Shown one piece after another: positions 11,956 to 22,998 of a stretch of DNA of 64,000 nt. The stretch lies in assembly GCA_945643635.1 (NCBI GenBank), contig CALZFC010000017.1, positions 3,528,001 to 3,592,000 on the forward strand. The letters run 5' to 3'. Source of the stretch: Allodiplogaster sudhausi (taxonomy: Eukaryota > Nematoda > Chromadorea > Rhabditida > Diplogasteridae). The translations under genes and the position numbers were made by a program. Under the pieces are notes generated by a model. That model was not told where the DNA came from. It was given only the letters and a program-made list of their open reading frames with translations, and did not search any database. How positions within the stretch are numbered: the first letter of the stretch is position 1; the number at the start of each line of letters is the position of its first letter.

Positions 11956-14900
11956 TCACGCGCAAATAAAAGCAGTGCGATCGGCGTTGAAGCTCTTGAC
12001 GTATGGAGAGCAACAGGACGGTTGCGGATGAGAGCAAAGCTTATTTCCACCGCATGATTCAGTCTGGCTGGCGGCGCCGCTGAAATAAAAAATATTTTAA
12101 AAAAAATTCTGAAACCAAAATTGTGTTCTTTAAAGTATAGTCGAACCGTTAAAAAGAATATGGAGCTCTAATGTCTAAGAACGTAATTTTCGATCAAATA
12201 TTTGATCAAATTTCTCGCAAAGCACTTTAAATGGTAGGAACCTGCACGCGCAGCTTGAAGTGCAGACGCGAGAGCGCGATCGCTTTCCGCACCAGCCACA
12301 CGTCGAAGAGCAGTCGCCCGTCCACGCCGACCACTCGGACCACGTCGGAGTGCACTGGAGGGGGAGAAATAGAGGAAAGCATGCAAAGAAAAACATATCG
12401 CATATCGATTCATGGAGGTCAAATCTGAGAATGATGTTTCGTAGGTAGTAAGATTGTGTTGGCTTATTGAATGAATATCGATTTTAAACAAATTTATTGA
12501 TTGATTGATTGGAATTGCCTATAATAGAAGGCACTAACGACGCTGCTGGACGAGACGCATCCCGTTGTCGTTGCGGTGGTCGCGTTTCCGCACACAAAGC
12601 GTGAGTGATCTGGCGCGAACTCCTTCTTGTACGGCGCGCAGCAAGACGCCTGCGGATACGCGCAGAGCGAGTCGCCACCGCAAGGCTCGCGTTCAGAAGT
12701 CACGCCACTGAAACAGATTGTCGTGTACATATATATTTGGAGATATATTTATCACGTAAGAAGATTATCATATCTGCCTATCTGCACAATTTCCTTGCCC
12801 TTACGAAAGTACTCTTTCGTGCAGCCCCCATATACATATGTAAACCGCCACCTGAGTCATTAATAAGCTGTGTTCTACCCGGCTACCTCTTGTGCTCCAC
12901 ATTCCGTGTGTTGACAAGCGAGCAACATAACTCACATGGTGCAGACTATCAGCTGAAATGTAGTGCACCTGACCGATGTCTAGAAAACTGTGAATAAAAA
13001 ATCGATTTCATCGTCATCTTGACAGCCCCACCTCATCCAATGTCCTGACAAACTGGGAATGTAAAATTTTTGAGAAATGCCTCACATTCAAACTTGGCCA
13101 ATATTGTCGTCGACAATGTTCTAGCTTACTATAAGCGGTCAGACCAGGATGTTTTTATCTTCGAGTCTGTTTGATGTTAAAGGATGTTTTTATCTTCGAG
13201 TCTGTTTGACCTGGCGTTGCAAGCATGTGCCAGTAAAGAGAAAAGACAAACATTTTCAGGACGCTGTTGTCTAACTCTCTGACTCTTGTATACTATTTCG
13301 CTATCGTCGAACTCTTTCTTCGTTACCACTCGACTTCTGTGAATACACACAGTCTTTTTCAGCTGCTTTCAACTTTTGGTGTTGCACCTATCGATCATCT
13401 TTGCTAAGAACAAGGTTCTGTATTTTCCCAGAGTATTTTTTCTTCACTTCATGTTCTATGTTTTTATTGTCCTTGTCCTTTCTCTCGATCTATCCTCTCT
13501 CACCCTCTCACCAGCACTGGCATGTCGTGGAGCATCCTCTCGATCTCGTGCGCACTCCGCACAGACCGCACGACTGCGAGCAATCGCCCGCCCACGCCGT
13601 CCAAGCCGCCCAAGAAGGAGTGCAGGCCTCGAGAAAAATTAAGAGTTTTAAAGCTAGAATATAATATGATGTACTTCATTGCAAAGAAAAATTCAGTAAA
13701 AGTTTAAAAAAATCTTTACAGTCATCACTGGTACAGAGTAAGGAAAAGAATTCTTATAACTTCTTACCGCGTTCGTGGTGGTAGTGGTGCTCGGAGTGGT
13801 GGTGGAAGTTGACGTGGTGGAACTGCTGCTTGAGGACGTGCTAGTGCTTGTGCTCGAACTCGTGGTCGATGGTGTAGTGGTTGTAGTCGAAGATGAAGTG
13901 CTTGTAGTGGTCGAAGGGGTCGTAGTGGTAGTGGTAGTTGAAGGAGTCGTAGTGGTGGTGGTAGTTGAAGGGGTCGTAGTGGTAGTTGAAGGGGTCGTAG
14001 TGGTAGTTGAAAGGGTCGTAGTGGTAGTTGAAGGGGTCGTAGTGGTAGTTGAAGGGGTCGTAGTTCTAGTTGAAGGGGTCGTAGTGGTAGTTGTTGTAGA
14101 TGGGGTCGTAGTGGTAGTGGTAGTTGAAGGGGTGGTTGTAGTCGTACTTAAGGAAGTCGAGCTGGTCCTAGATGAGCTTGTTGTGCTTGAGCTCTGAAAA
14201 GGCAAGGAAAATTTAGAAAAAAATCGCCATATGTTCATTCGTGAGGTGAAGTCAAAGTCTTCTGCTCGCGCACGTTCGATCTTGGCGGGAAATTCGAAAT
14301 TGGAAAATAAAAGTAAAGAAATGAAAAAAGCTATGTATCCAAACCGATGTCGGTAGCTCACAGGGCGTACGGGTATCCAACGAGTCTGCCAGCCTGAATG
14401 TCAAAAGACAGATTGAAAGCAATAGTAGCAGCAAAATACTTCTGGCAAGCACAAAATTGGGTAAAATAATATTTGAATTTTTGAATTTCATGCCAATAAC
14501 GGACGTGCACGGGCAGCCAAGTCGCTCGGAGGCGCACGAGCGTGTTCGCTGCTGCATCAACTGGCCGATTGTGAAGGTGCATGGCGTCCACGGCGACCAT
14601 TCGTTCCAGTAGTTGACGGAGCCTGGTTTATGAGAGCGTTTATTATTACCACTATTTTCACATTTTGTACATACTATATGTAGCATAGAACATAAAGGTA
14701 GCTTTCGAATCATATGTACAGACATAGTAGGATCTTTTATTTCGACGAACAATGCAGCGTTTGCATGTGATTAAGTCAAGCACAATTGTGAACAACTTGA
14801 CATGGATGTTCGATTAGAATGATCCAATTCTCACGTTGAAAATCCATTATGAATCTCGAGAATTGTTAGTGTTCTTGTTTGTCTGTGTTGTTTTCGATGC

Positions 14901-17900
14901 AATTAAAGGCGAACATTTTTTTTTGCTGCCCTCTCTTTCTTGTCGTGCGGTCGTGAGCCCTTTTGCTCTTCTGTCGTCGACTCTGGGCTGCCTGTCCCCT
15001 CGTGCCAAGGGGGACCAATTCGTTCTATTGGCACAACTCCAGGTTACCTGATTCACCCTGTCTCCTTCTCTTCTGGCTCTTTCTCCTCTTCCCCTGGGCC
15101 AGGGATTCATGTGATCTACTTTCGTTGGCCCCTCAGAAGTTATGTCTGACTCTGCGATCCCCTCTCAAGCTGTCTCGCCCCTTGGCTCGTTCGCCTCTCT
15201 CTTCCAGACTCGCAAACGCCACGCCCTCGGCTCGCCTTCCTCTTCTGAGGCCGACGACGCCGACCAGCTCATCGGCGCCAAGATTAACTCTCTCGTGGAA
15301 AAGCTCAACGCTCTCTATGTCACGGTCAGCCAGCAGCAGCAGCAGATCGATGCCCTCACCATCGAGCTCGCCTCCAAGGATGCCAGGCTTGCCTCCCTCG
15401 AAGCCTCCTCCTCTCTCGTTCCCCTTCGTGACCCTGACTGTTCCATGAATTCCCCTACCACCCACCCTGCCCCCTCCATCCCTTCGGCTCAAACCGATTG
15501 GAACTTTAATGCTGAGACCCCTGATGAAGTTGCTGATCGTTCTGAGCGCAGACGCTCCTTTGTCCTGACTGGATTGACTATTCCTCATGGCTCTCCCTCT
15601 TCTCGTGCTATTTGGGTTATTGATGCCACTATTCGCCTCCTCGATTCTATTGGCGTTTCTGCCGTCCCTGTTTCCGCCTATATTCTCGGCTCTCGCAGCA
15701 ACTACTCAATTGTCAAGGTTGTTATGCCCACCTCTGTTCTTCAGCAAGAGGCCATCCGCAAGTCATCCCGCCTCAGGCGCACCACTGACTTCTACCAGTG
15801 CCACCTTCGCCCTTCCCTCACTTTTGCCCAGCGTGGCCTCGTTCCCACTCCCCGTATCAACCCCGATATCTCACCCTACTTCACCCCTCCTGACCAGCGC
15901 CCCGCTGCCAAGCCCGCCGTCGCCACCCATCCTCCTCCCACCGCCACCAACACTATTCCCCTCCCTCTCTCTCAGCCTTTCCTCTCCTCACGCCGCCGTT
16001 TCTCTCACGCTCGCACCTCTCTTCGTCTCCCTCTCTCCCAATCTCACACCTTCACCCCCTACCAACATTCCCACCGCTACCCTCTCCCTCCTCATCCTAT
16101 TACTCCAAACTTCTCCCACTACAACCGCTTTACCCCTCTTTACTCTCCTTTCCCCCAACCCCAGCCGCTCTTCCATTATTGAATGATCTCTCTCGCAGGC
16201 ATCCTATTTCCTCTTCAACCGCTGCTTCTCTGCTCTCCCTTTATTCTTTCAACTCCCGCTCAATTCTTAATAAGACTGCGGAACTTTCTATCGCTTTGTC
16301 CAACTCCTTTTCCATTATCTGCATTACCGAGACCTGGCTTTCCTCCAAAGTGCCTGATAGTTTTCTTCTTTCTGGAAATCCTTCCTATATAGTTCTCCGC
16401 CAAGATAGAGTTCGCAGAAAAGGAGGCGGCGTTGCCATTCTTATCCACTCCACCTTATCTTCCAAGGTTGTATCTTCTCTTTCCATCAAAGATTCTTTCG
16501 AGCTGATAGCTGCAGATCTTTCTATTGATACCCACACAATTCGCATTATTGTAGTTTACCGCGCACCCTCATGTCTAGCCGGGCCTAATTCCGATCTCAT
16601 TAAGAATCTTCGCGATCTCTCTACATGTCTTCACCCATCCATCATCTCCGGTGATTTTAATTTCCCTGATCTTTCTTGGAATTCTTCACTCCTTCCAACC
16701 ATTTCTTCTCAGTCCAAACTCTTCTACGACTTCACCCTCTCCTGTCAACTCGTCCAGCTTACCCCAGCACCTACTTGCAACAACCACTTTTTAGATCTTT
16801 TACTATGCAACACCCCCGGTCTTGTTACCAACACGAGCGTCTCCCCTCCTTTCTCCTCTTCTGACCACTCCGCTATTAACGCTGATATTTCTCTTTCCTG
16901 TGCTCGCCCCACTTTTACTTATATTAAAGATTATTCTAATGCTGATTATGTTTCCGCCAACAGATTTCTTCTTGATATAGGCTTCCCTTCCCCTCATTTC
17001 ACCACCACAGATGTTGAATCCATGTACCACCAACTCTCCTCTGCCATTCACATTGCTGATTCTCTTTTTGTACCGTATAAGCGTGTCAGCCCCCATGGCT
17101 CTCGCCTCCCAGATCATATTTTACGACTCCAAATTAAACGTTTCTCCCTATGGCAACTATCAGTTTCAAAACCCTCCCAGAAGACTAAGGACGATTTTTC
17201 TAGGGCAAACTCCCTTTACATCAAGGCTGTAGATAAGTATTCCCGTAATGTTGAGAAACACATTATCCTTTCTAAGAACATGTCCCTTTTTTATCGCTTT
17301 ATTAGAAATCGCACATCAGTTAAACCGCGTGGGGTTGATACCCTTGCTCGTCCCCCTCTTCCAGACTGCTTCTCTGACACCGACAAGGCCGAGCTTTTAG
17401 CTTCAACTTTTGCACAGTCCTTTACCGCCGACGACGGCATCCTCCCCACTATCACCACTCCCCCTCCTTCCCATTCTCCATCTTTCCTGCTTGTATTTGC
17501 TAGGCATGATATACTCCGTCTTATAGAATCCTGGCCGAATTCAAACTCCAGAACCCCTGATAACTTTAATATAAGTTTCATTAAGAGAATAGGTATTCCA
17601 ATCAGCGAATCCTTAGAATATATTTTTAATTATTCTTACAATACTGGTACTATTCCGTCTATTTGGAAACGCTCTGTCATTGTTCCTATCAAAAAGAAAC
17701 CCCCATTCTTCGATCCCTCCAACTATTGTCCCATTTCGATTACATGCATGTTCTCCCGTTTATTTGAGAAGCTTCTTTGTCGTAAGCTCTTAAACTGGTG
17801 TGAGGAGTCCAACCTCATCCCCGATGAGCAATATGGCTTTCGCCGTCGCCGATCCATTGAATTTCAACTTCTTGATTGTCTTGAGCATTGGACCAGTTCC

Positions 17901-19692
17901 CTCCACAATGGCTTATCCACTGATGTAGTCTATTTCGATCATTCTAAGGCTTTTGACCGTGTTAGCCACCCAAAGCTTATTCACAAACTTAAACACTTTT
18001 CCCTTCCCTCCAAAGTAGTTAGTTGGATTTCTGAATTTCTTTCCGGTCGAACATTTGTTGTACGTGTAGGAAGTTCTCTCTCCTCTCCTCGACCAGTTCA
18101 TAGCGGTATCCCCCAGGGAACTGTTATAGGTCCAATCTTGTTCACGCTCTATACAGCTGATCTCCCCCAAGTTGTTTCCCCACACCTCTGCATCGCTCGT
18201 TGTTTCGCTGACGATTTGAAAATTTTTAAGTCTTTTAGTAACAAACAGTCCCGATCTCCTTTGCAACTTGCAATTAATTCTGTTGTTAATTGGGCCAAAA
18301 CTTGGCAGCTCCCCCTTGCCGTTGATAAATGTGCTGTTCTCCATATTGGTAAGCCCGATCCTTCTCTTTCCTACATCCTCGATGGACGTCCTCTCCCAGT
18401 TGTCGACTCTATTCGCGATCTTGGCATTCTTATTGACTCTAAGCTTACTTTCTCTCCCCACTGCTCTCTTATTGCCAATAAGGCTCTCTCTAAAGCATAT
18501 CCCATCTTTCGGGCCCTTCGCACTCGCAATAAGGATATTCTTATCTCAGCATACACCATTTACATCCGCTCTGTTCTCGAAAATTGCACCTCCCTCTATT
18601 CCCCCCGCCTTCTCAAAGATATTCGCGCTCTTGAAAAGGTCCAAAATTATGTAACTCGGCTTATTTATCGCCGCTGTCTCTCTTATTCCTCAACCTCAAT
18701 CCTCCCTCCCAGCGAGGAACGCAATCTATCGCTTGGCCTCCCCTCCCTCCGTTCGCGGCGCGAGGATAAGGACTTTACGCTCACCCGTCGCCTCATTTTT
18801 GGCCACCGTAAGATATCTTCCCGGTCCCCTCACCACTTCCATCTTCGCAATTCTCGCACTCGTGGCTTATCCTTTCATTTGTTTTATCCCTTGTCTAGGT
18901 CCAACATACGCCTCCATTCCTTTTTTATCAGGTCCGCTAAATTATTTAACTCCATTGCTAGAACTTGCTCCATCCCCAATCAGCTATCTTCCCCCAATAT
19001 TCTCCCTCGCCCTTAGGTAATACCATATTATTTTACTTATGTTATCTTGCATTCACTTCCCATTCTTCTCATAATAATTCATGCTATACTGTTTTTACCA
19101 CGTGCTGACTTATTCATGCCGTAAATAAAGTAAGTAAAGTAAAGTAAGTAACAAACCGGCCAGGCAGCACGTAGGCTTCGCGCGTGTCGGGAACGGCGTT
19201 TCAGAGCAGATGCTCGCGCCCGAGTTCGGGTCGCGGATCGAGGTGCCGGCGCAGCACTCCGTCGCCTCCATATATATCTTGCAGTTGACAGATGGGCACG
19301 GCCCATTCATCGTTACGGGACCGCTGTGTTCCAATTCAAATTTTTACATTTCCCGACGTTCTGGGCTTCTTACTAGTAATTAATCGAAGGAATTCTGAAT
19401 AGTAAAATGTCGAGAAGGCTAACTCGCAAGGGCAGCCTTCTGCTTCGGACCAGCACTTCCTGGTCAGCGTCGTTGATGCGCCGCAGAGGCCACAATGCGC
19501 GGTACACGACGGAGACGTCCACTCGGACCAGATGCCGCCTTGGGGGCAGCAATTCGAAAAAGAGAAAAAGAAAGGCAGCATGTAACAGCGTGGGAATAAA
19601 TCTGAATTGGATCAACAAGTTATCGCATATACCTGCGCGACGCAGCAAGCGACATACGTGAGAGCCACGAGTATGGACGACTTCCACGCCAT
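11956..19692 (-). CDS. Copy A: secreted TSP1/Cys-module/mucin protein
   Basis: Ten exons parallel copy B: 19692-19633 (signal peptide MAWKSSILVALTYV), 19554-19424 (TSP1-1), 19323-19157 (Cys module 1), about 14622-14505 (TSP1-2), 14397-14349 (linker), 14193-13768 (142-aa Thr/Ser/Pro exon), about 13617-13504 (TSP1-3), about 12713-12541 (Cys module 2), 12356-12243 (TSP1-4) and 12079-11956 (Cys module 3, ending FICA then TGA). TSP1 units keep the W..W...C...CG.CG.R.R.C spacing; Cys modules read C.....C....CC.PY.......C. Likely an extracellular O-glycosylated protein; its function is unknown. The AG expected before exon 2 is CG here (TTTTTCG|AAT; copy C has TTTCAG|AAT), so copy A may be defective or contain a base error. 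A LINE sits in intron 3. Otherwise the exons are open. Confidence 0.7.
12719..12926 (-). repeat. Solo LTR-like repeat in copy A intron 8-7
   Basis: A 208-bp unit starts TGTCGTGTA and ends GCAACA, with an upstream TATA-like stretch, CATTAATAA and a conserved TTGCCCTTACGAAAGTACTC. Related copies are at 23743-23927 in the same intron of copy B (3' end truncated) and, inverted, at 21447-21633. TG...CA ends, a TATA box and AATAAA suggest an LTR, but no target duplication was confirmed. The unit reads as a promoter-like sequence on the plus strand, that is, antisense to the host gene. Confidence 0.45.
13100..13215. repeat. Short tandem duplication in copy A intron
   Basis: The segment GGATGTTTTTATCTTCGAGT continuing to TCTGTTTGA is present twice, at about 13148 and 13189, a period of about 41 bp. 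It is absent from copy B. Confidence 0.7.
15142..16182 (+). CDS. LINE ORF1 protein, 346 aa
   Basis: Predicted nucleic-acid-binding chaperone of the retrotransposon. Residues about 45-95 form a coiled coil with a Gln run (VSQQQQQIDAL). Residues about 135-225 look like the RNA-binding fold of LINE ORF1 proteins (RSFVLTGL start, SAYILGSRS, then VKVVMPTSV and LRPSLTFAQR). The C-terminal third is Pro/Ser-rich. No CCHC knuckles are seen. Its stop codon TGA overlaps the first codon of ORF2. The ATG at 15142 has no competing in-frame Met nearby upstream within the element. Confidence 0.8.
   Translation: MSDSAIPSQAVSPLGSFASLFQTRKRHALGSPSSSEADDADQLIGAKINSLVEKLNALYVTVSQQQQQIDALTIELASKDARLASLEASSSLVPLRDPDCSMNSPTTHPAPSIPSAQTDWNFNAETPDEVADRSERRRSFVLTGLTIPHGSPSSRAIWVIDATIRLLDSIGVSAVPVSAYILGSRSNYSIVKVVMPTSVLQQEAIRKSSRLRRTTDFYQCHLRPSLTFAQRGLVPTPRINPDISPYFTPPDQRPAAKPAVATHPPPTATNTIPLPLSQPFLSSRRRFSHARTSLRLPLSQSHTFTPYQHSHRYPLPPHPITPNFSHYNRFTPLYSPFPQPQPLFHY
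16179..19016 (+). CDS. LINE ORF2: endonuclease and reverse transcriptase, 945 aa
   Basis: N-terminal residues about 20-235 form an APE-type endonuclease (LYSFNSRSILNK, ITETWLSS, VVYRAPS, SGDFNFPDL, SSSDHSAI). Residues about 430-720 form the reverse transcriptase (PISITCMFSRLFEK, YGFRRRRS, DHSKAFDRV, GIPQGTVIGP, FADDLKIF as the catalytic box, LGILID). About 200 further residues follow; no RNase H is seen. This order fits CR1/Jockey-group LINEs. The frame has no AUG near its start: the stop-to-stop frame begins around the TTG overlapping the ORF1 stop (TAT TGA / TTG A), suggesting reinitiation or a non-AUG start. It supports target-primed reverse transcription of the element's RNA. Confidence 0.9.
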   Translation: MNDLSRRHPISSSTAASLLSLYSFNSRSILNKTAELSIALSNSFSIICITETWLSSKVPDSFLLSGNPSYIVLRQDRVRRKGGGVAILIHSTLSSKVVSSLSIKDSFELIAADLSIDTHTIRIIVVYRAPSCLAGPNSDLIKNLRDLSTCLHPSIISGDFNFPDLSWNSSLLPTISSQSKLFYDFTLSCQLVQLTPAPTCNNHFLDLLLCNTPGLVTNTSVSPPFSSSDHSAINADISLSCARPTFTYIKDYSNADYVSANRFLLDIGFPSPHFTTTDVESMYHQLSSAIHIADSLFVPYKRVSPHGSRLPDHILRLQIKRFSLWQLSVSKPSQKTKDDFSRANSLYIKAVDKYSRNVEKHIILSKNMSLFYRFIRNRTSVKPRGVDTLARPPLPDCFSDTDKAELLASTFAQSFTADDGILPTITTPPPSHSPSFLLVFARHDILRLIESWPNSNSRTPDNFNISFIKRIGIPISESLEYIFNYSYNTGTIPSIWKRSVIVPIKKKPPFFDPSNYCPISITCMFSRLFEKLLCRKLLNWCEESNLIPDEQYGFRRRRSIEFQLLDCLEHWTSSLHNGLSTDVVYFDHSKAFDRVSHPKLIHKLKHFSLPSKVVSWISEFLSGRTFVVRVGSSLSSPRPVHSGIPQGTVIGPILFTLYTADLPQVVSPHLCIARCFADDLKIFKSFSNKQSRSPLQLAINSVVNWAKTWQLPLAVDKCAVLHIGKPDPSLSYILDGRPLPVVDSIRDLGILIDSKLTFSPHCSLIANKALSKAYPIFRALRTRNKDILISAYTIYIRSVLENCTSLYSPRLLKDIRALEKVQNYVTRLIYRRCLSYSSTSILPPSEERNLSLGLPSLRSRREDKDFTLTRRLIFGHRKISSRSPHHFHLRNSRTRGLSFHLFYPLSRSNIRLHSFFIRSAKLFNSIARTCSIPNQLSSPNILPRP

Positions 19693-20950
19693 GAATTAAG
19701 TTTGAGTCTGAAAATGAGAGGAAATGTACAACTTTAAATGTATTGTAAATAAATTCAACAAAAAGGTGCGGCTACAACTGGCTTTTAAAATGGAAGCGAT
19801 CAGTCCGAAGACTTCAGCGGTTAGCCTTGCAGCGCCCTCTTTAAACGGGCGCAGATAGATGGCAAAGAGGCTAGCAAAAAGGGGATGTACTGTCTCGGTG
19901 CCTAGGCCTTGGCTCTCTCACTCTCTTTTCTCCCCTGAAATGTACATGCATACATACTAGGGGTTTTGAGCAGGGGCATAGACATGCTCGGTGCATGCTT
20001 TGGCTTCTCCATTAGAGATGAGCGACCAATGCCAACTCATGGCGCCCAAAAGCTTAGCATTATAGCCAAAAGGAATGCTGCCATCGTCGCCTGTTCAAAC
20101 GAAAACAGCAAAGAAGGGGCGCCGAGTCGAAGGTCCGATGAGGGTGGAACGCAGAGAAATCAAACTGGCATCCGAACGTTTTTTTTTTTCGTTCATTGCA
20201 AAACACACACTGCTAACTTTGCTGCGCTGGATTTTTCCATATGCTTCGAACTGAATGCTCACATTTTTTTTCCATATAACAGTAAAATGAAGGTCTGCCA
20301 TTGATATGAAATTCACTTATAAAGCTCGTTGGATATGTTGAATCAAATGCTTATTGGCGTCTATATAATGAAAAAATGCGGTAAACTTATAAGGAAAAAA
20401 TTGCTCTAAGAATTTTAGCCGTCCTACGCTGAGTCATAAGTTTGCACCCGAGAAAACGATGCTGATTTTCAGCAAGAGTCTCACGCTCACGTGCTACATA
20501 CATATGTCCTCACCATTTACCTAATAGCGGTCTCGCAGACATAAATGTCGTCAATCTGCCTGAAACTCATATCATATGCATTATATCATGTGCATAGATA
20601 TGTGTAACGCATAAGATTTTTGGCAGTATGACGACATTTGTTATTGTTGCCTTCAATTGTACATATATGGCATAATTTTGTGTTTTTTTGTCGCCTCGAC
20701 TCGATTTGGATCGTTGCAATGTTCATCACACGGTTGTTTGATCAGCGAAGAAAAAAAGGCCGAGCGAAAAGACCGGCCGGATGGCTTGATGTTCCAATTC
20801 TTTATTTTTCCTCCCACGCTGAAGCGGCCACAGGAAAGCTGCGATTTTTACGAGATGTGTCGAAATAAAAGACTCTCTCTCTCTCTTTCTCCCTCCCTCT
20901 CTCTCTCTGAATACAGTGGATTTTCATATGCAACCAAAATTTCTTCTTCA
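19693..20950. other. Upstream region of copy A
   Basis: This stretch is homologous to 29483-30490 upstream of copy B, so it belongs to the same duplicated block and probably holds the promoter. A minus-strand hydrophobic reading frame starting MAAFLLAIML occurs in both (about 20090 and 29831) but stops after about 15 codons here, so I do not call it a gene. A CT-rich tract lies at 20872-20908. Confidence 0.5.
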
Positions 20951-21700
20951 GTTGGTCTGACGCTTGATCCTGATCTGTTCGCCATTCCCTACTGTGTTTC
21001 CTTCGGTACCATTTTGGCCAGTTGGAATGCTTACTCGAATCTTGATTCTTCCATTATTCCGTATGTATTTTTTACTGTAAATTTCTGCTGTGTTAGGGAA
21101 TGCATGTGATCTGGGTGTTCGCTCTCCCTCCTTTTTTTCTTTTGGTATAAGTTATGCTTGCGGTTTCGGGAACACATTGAAAGTGAAAGAATCAGCCGCT
21201 CAGAGTCTGCTGTTCCTTGCCACAGATACTAATTCTTGTGCTGCAATGCGACTTTATTATAGGATATTTCTTGTAACTTGGTAGGCAGTGATGTCGTGGA
21301 GAATGTTCATCTTACTACTGGTACTATTTTTCCAAAGAAATGTTTTTGCTGAAACTCGCCCCAGAAGGGAAATTTGACGAAAGGAAAACCGAATATGATC
21401 TTCATTTTGCTCAATTTCGCCGTCTTCAGAAGCTACGTTTGAGTTTTGTTGCTTGCTAGGCAGCATAAGGAATGTAGAGCACAAGAGGAGCCGGGTAGAA
21501 CACAGTTTATTAATGACCATATGGCGGGTTTATATAGGGCTCAGGATGGAGTACTTTCGTAAGGGCAAGGGCATAGTGCAATTAGTGCAGCTATTGTAAT
21601 CTTCTTATGTAATATATCTTGACATACACGACACCTCCCCGAAGTACCACATCCACAGCATCACAGAGTTCGACCGAAGTCTACATCTCTTTACAACAAA
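20951..21700. other. Intergenic with inverted LTR-like copy
   Basis: No gene is supported. About 21447-21633 is an inverted relative of the LTR-like repeat found in intron 7 of copies A and B, with the best preserved TG...CA ends, TATATAAACC and AATAAA. Confidence 0.45.
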
Positions 21701-21718
21701 ATCTCAGAAGAGGAGGAA

Positions 21719-22796
21719 GTTCGAAGCAAAGGTTCTACGTCACCCTGTCAGCAACTTAACTACAGAGTTCGGACACTCCAACAACTCTGGTGAATAGTTT
21801 GGACACTCCTATATCACTGGGACGATTACCTTGTACTAGCAAGGAGGAAGTTCGGGGGTATGTTGAATCACATCTACGTCTCCCTTTCTTCTCAACTGAT
21901 GTCAGCAGGAGTTGTTTTCTACGTTAATCCTTCAAGGTCTTGCCTTTACTGCTGTTCATGGTTTGCGAGCGGCGCTCATTGTCAGGCCTATCTCCTCGCC
22001 GAATTCCATCGTAGACGAATTCTCTCCATGAACCATGACGTGACGACGACTGAGACAAACGTGAAGTTCAGCTTAGTCAGACCCATACGTTCCGTACAAA
22101 TGTATGCACATAAGTGTGTACTATGTATCACAAAAACATATTTCGAATTTGGCTAATGTTATGTCGGAAATCATTTTCCTCCTTTATTCTTAAGCATGGA
22201 TCCAACATCAAGTCTGCTTTCTGTTATTAAATTAGGCGGGTGACACAAATGTTCGAAGTTTGAAGCAAAGGTTCTACGTCACCCTGTCAGCAACTTAACT
22301 ACAGAGTTCGGACACTCCAACAACTCTGGTGAATAGTTTGGACACTCCTATATCACTGGGACGATTACCTTGTACTAGCAAGGAGGAAGTTCGGGGGTAT
22401 GTTGAATCACATCTACGTCTCCCTTTCTTCTCAACTGATGTCAGCAGGAGTTGTTTTCTACGTTAATCCTTCAAGGTCTTGCCTTGGCTGCTGTTCATGG
22501 TTTGCGAGCGGCGCTCATTGTCAGGCCTATCTCCTCGCCGAATTCCATCGTAGACGAATTCTCTCCATGAACCATGACGTGACGACGACTGAGACAAACG
22601 TGAAGTTCAGCTTAGTCAGACCCATACGTTCCGTACAAATGTATGCACATAAGTGTGTACTATGTATCACAAAAACATATTTCGAATTTGGCTAATGTTA
22701 TGTCGGAAATCATTTTCCTCCTTTATTCTTAAGCATGGATCCAACATCAAGTCTGCTTTCTGTTATTAAATTAGGCGGGTGACACAAATGTTCATT
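21719..22796. repeat. 539-bp tandem duplication, copy B 3' flank
   Basis: Two nearly identical units at 21719-22257 and 22258-22796, period 539. Each carries the same 98-codon open frame (21860-22156 and 22399-22695), which differs by one residue; this reflects the recent duplication and is not evidence of coding. The 3' part of the unit also matches about 11590-11760 downstream of copy A, where it is single. Confidence 0.9.
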
Positions 22797-22998
22797 TTTG
22801 GTGCACATTAAATTGTGCACTTAATTGTCTTCTTGAAAAAGACCGGTGATTGAATATAGCCCAACAACGGACTGCTGCTTGTCGCAGAAGTCGGAGGGTC
22901 AATTGAAAAACTGAGAGAGAGAATGACGGTAATTATGGAGGAGGTACTGAAGAAAAGACATCATTCAATCATTAAACTCAATCGATATTTCTTATCGA

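Larger units (their letters stand above)
14916..19149 (+). mobile_element. Full-length CR1/Jockey-like LINE retrotransposon
   Basis: A 4234-bp insertion between two copies of AACA (14912-14915 and 19150-19153). Copy B shows the empty site (GCGAACA|AACCGG at 25721-25733), fixing the ends exactly. The element begins with a T run, carries ORF1 and ORF2 in plus orientation and ends in a GTAAGTAAAGTAAAGTAAGT tail rather than poly(A), a simple-repeat 3' end as in CR1-like elements. Both ORFs are open, so it could be a recently active copy. It sits in intron 3 of copy A, antisense to the gene, 7 nt downstream of the exon 3 splice donor, which is preserved. Confidence 0.92.

Noticed and set aside
13775..14197. 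Plus-strand frame of 140 codons rich in Val/Glu (and the matching one at 24459-24872)
   Set aside because: It is the antisense of the Thr/Ser mucin exon: ACC/ACT repeats read backwards as GTG/GTA. The minus strand has proper splice sites and homologous exons.
21860..22695. Two identical 98-codon frames
   Set aside because: Conservation comes from a recent 539-bp tandem duplication, and no family resemblance or splice context was seen. The matching flank of copy A has no such frame.
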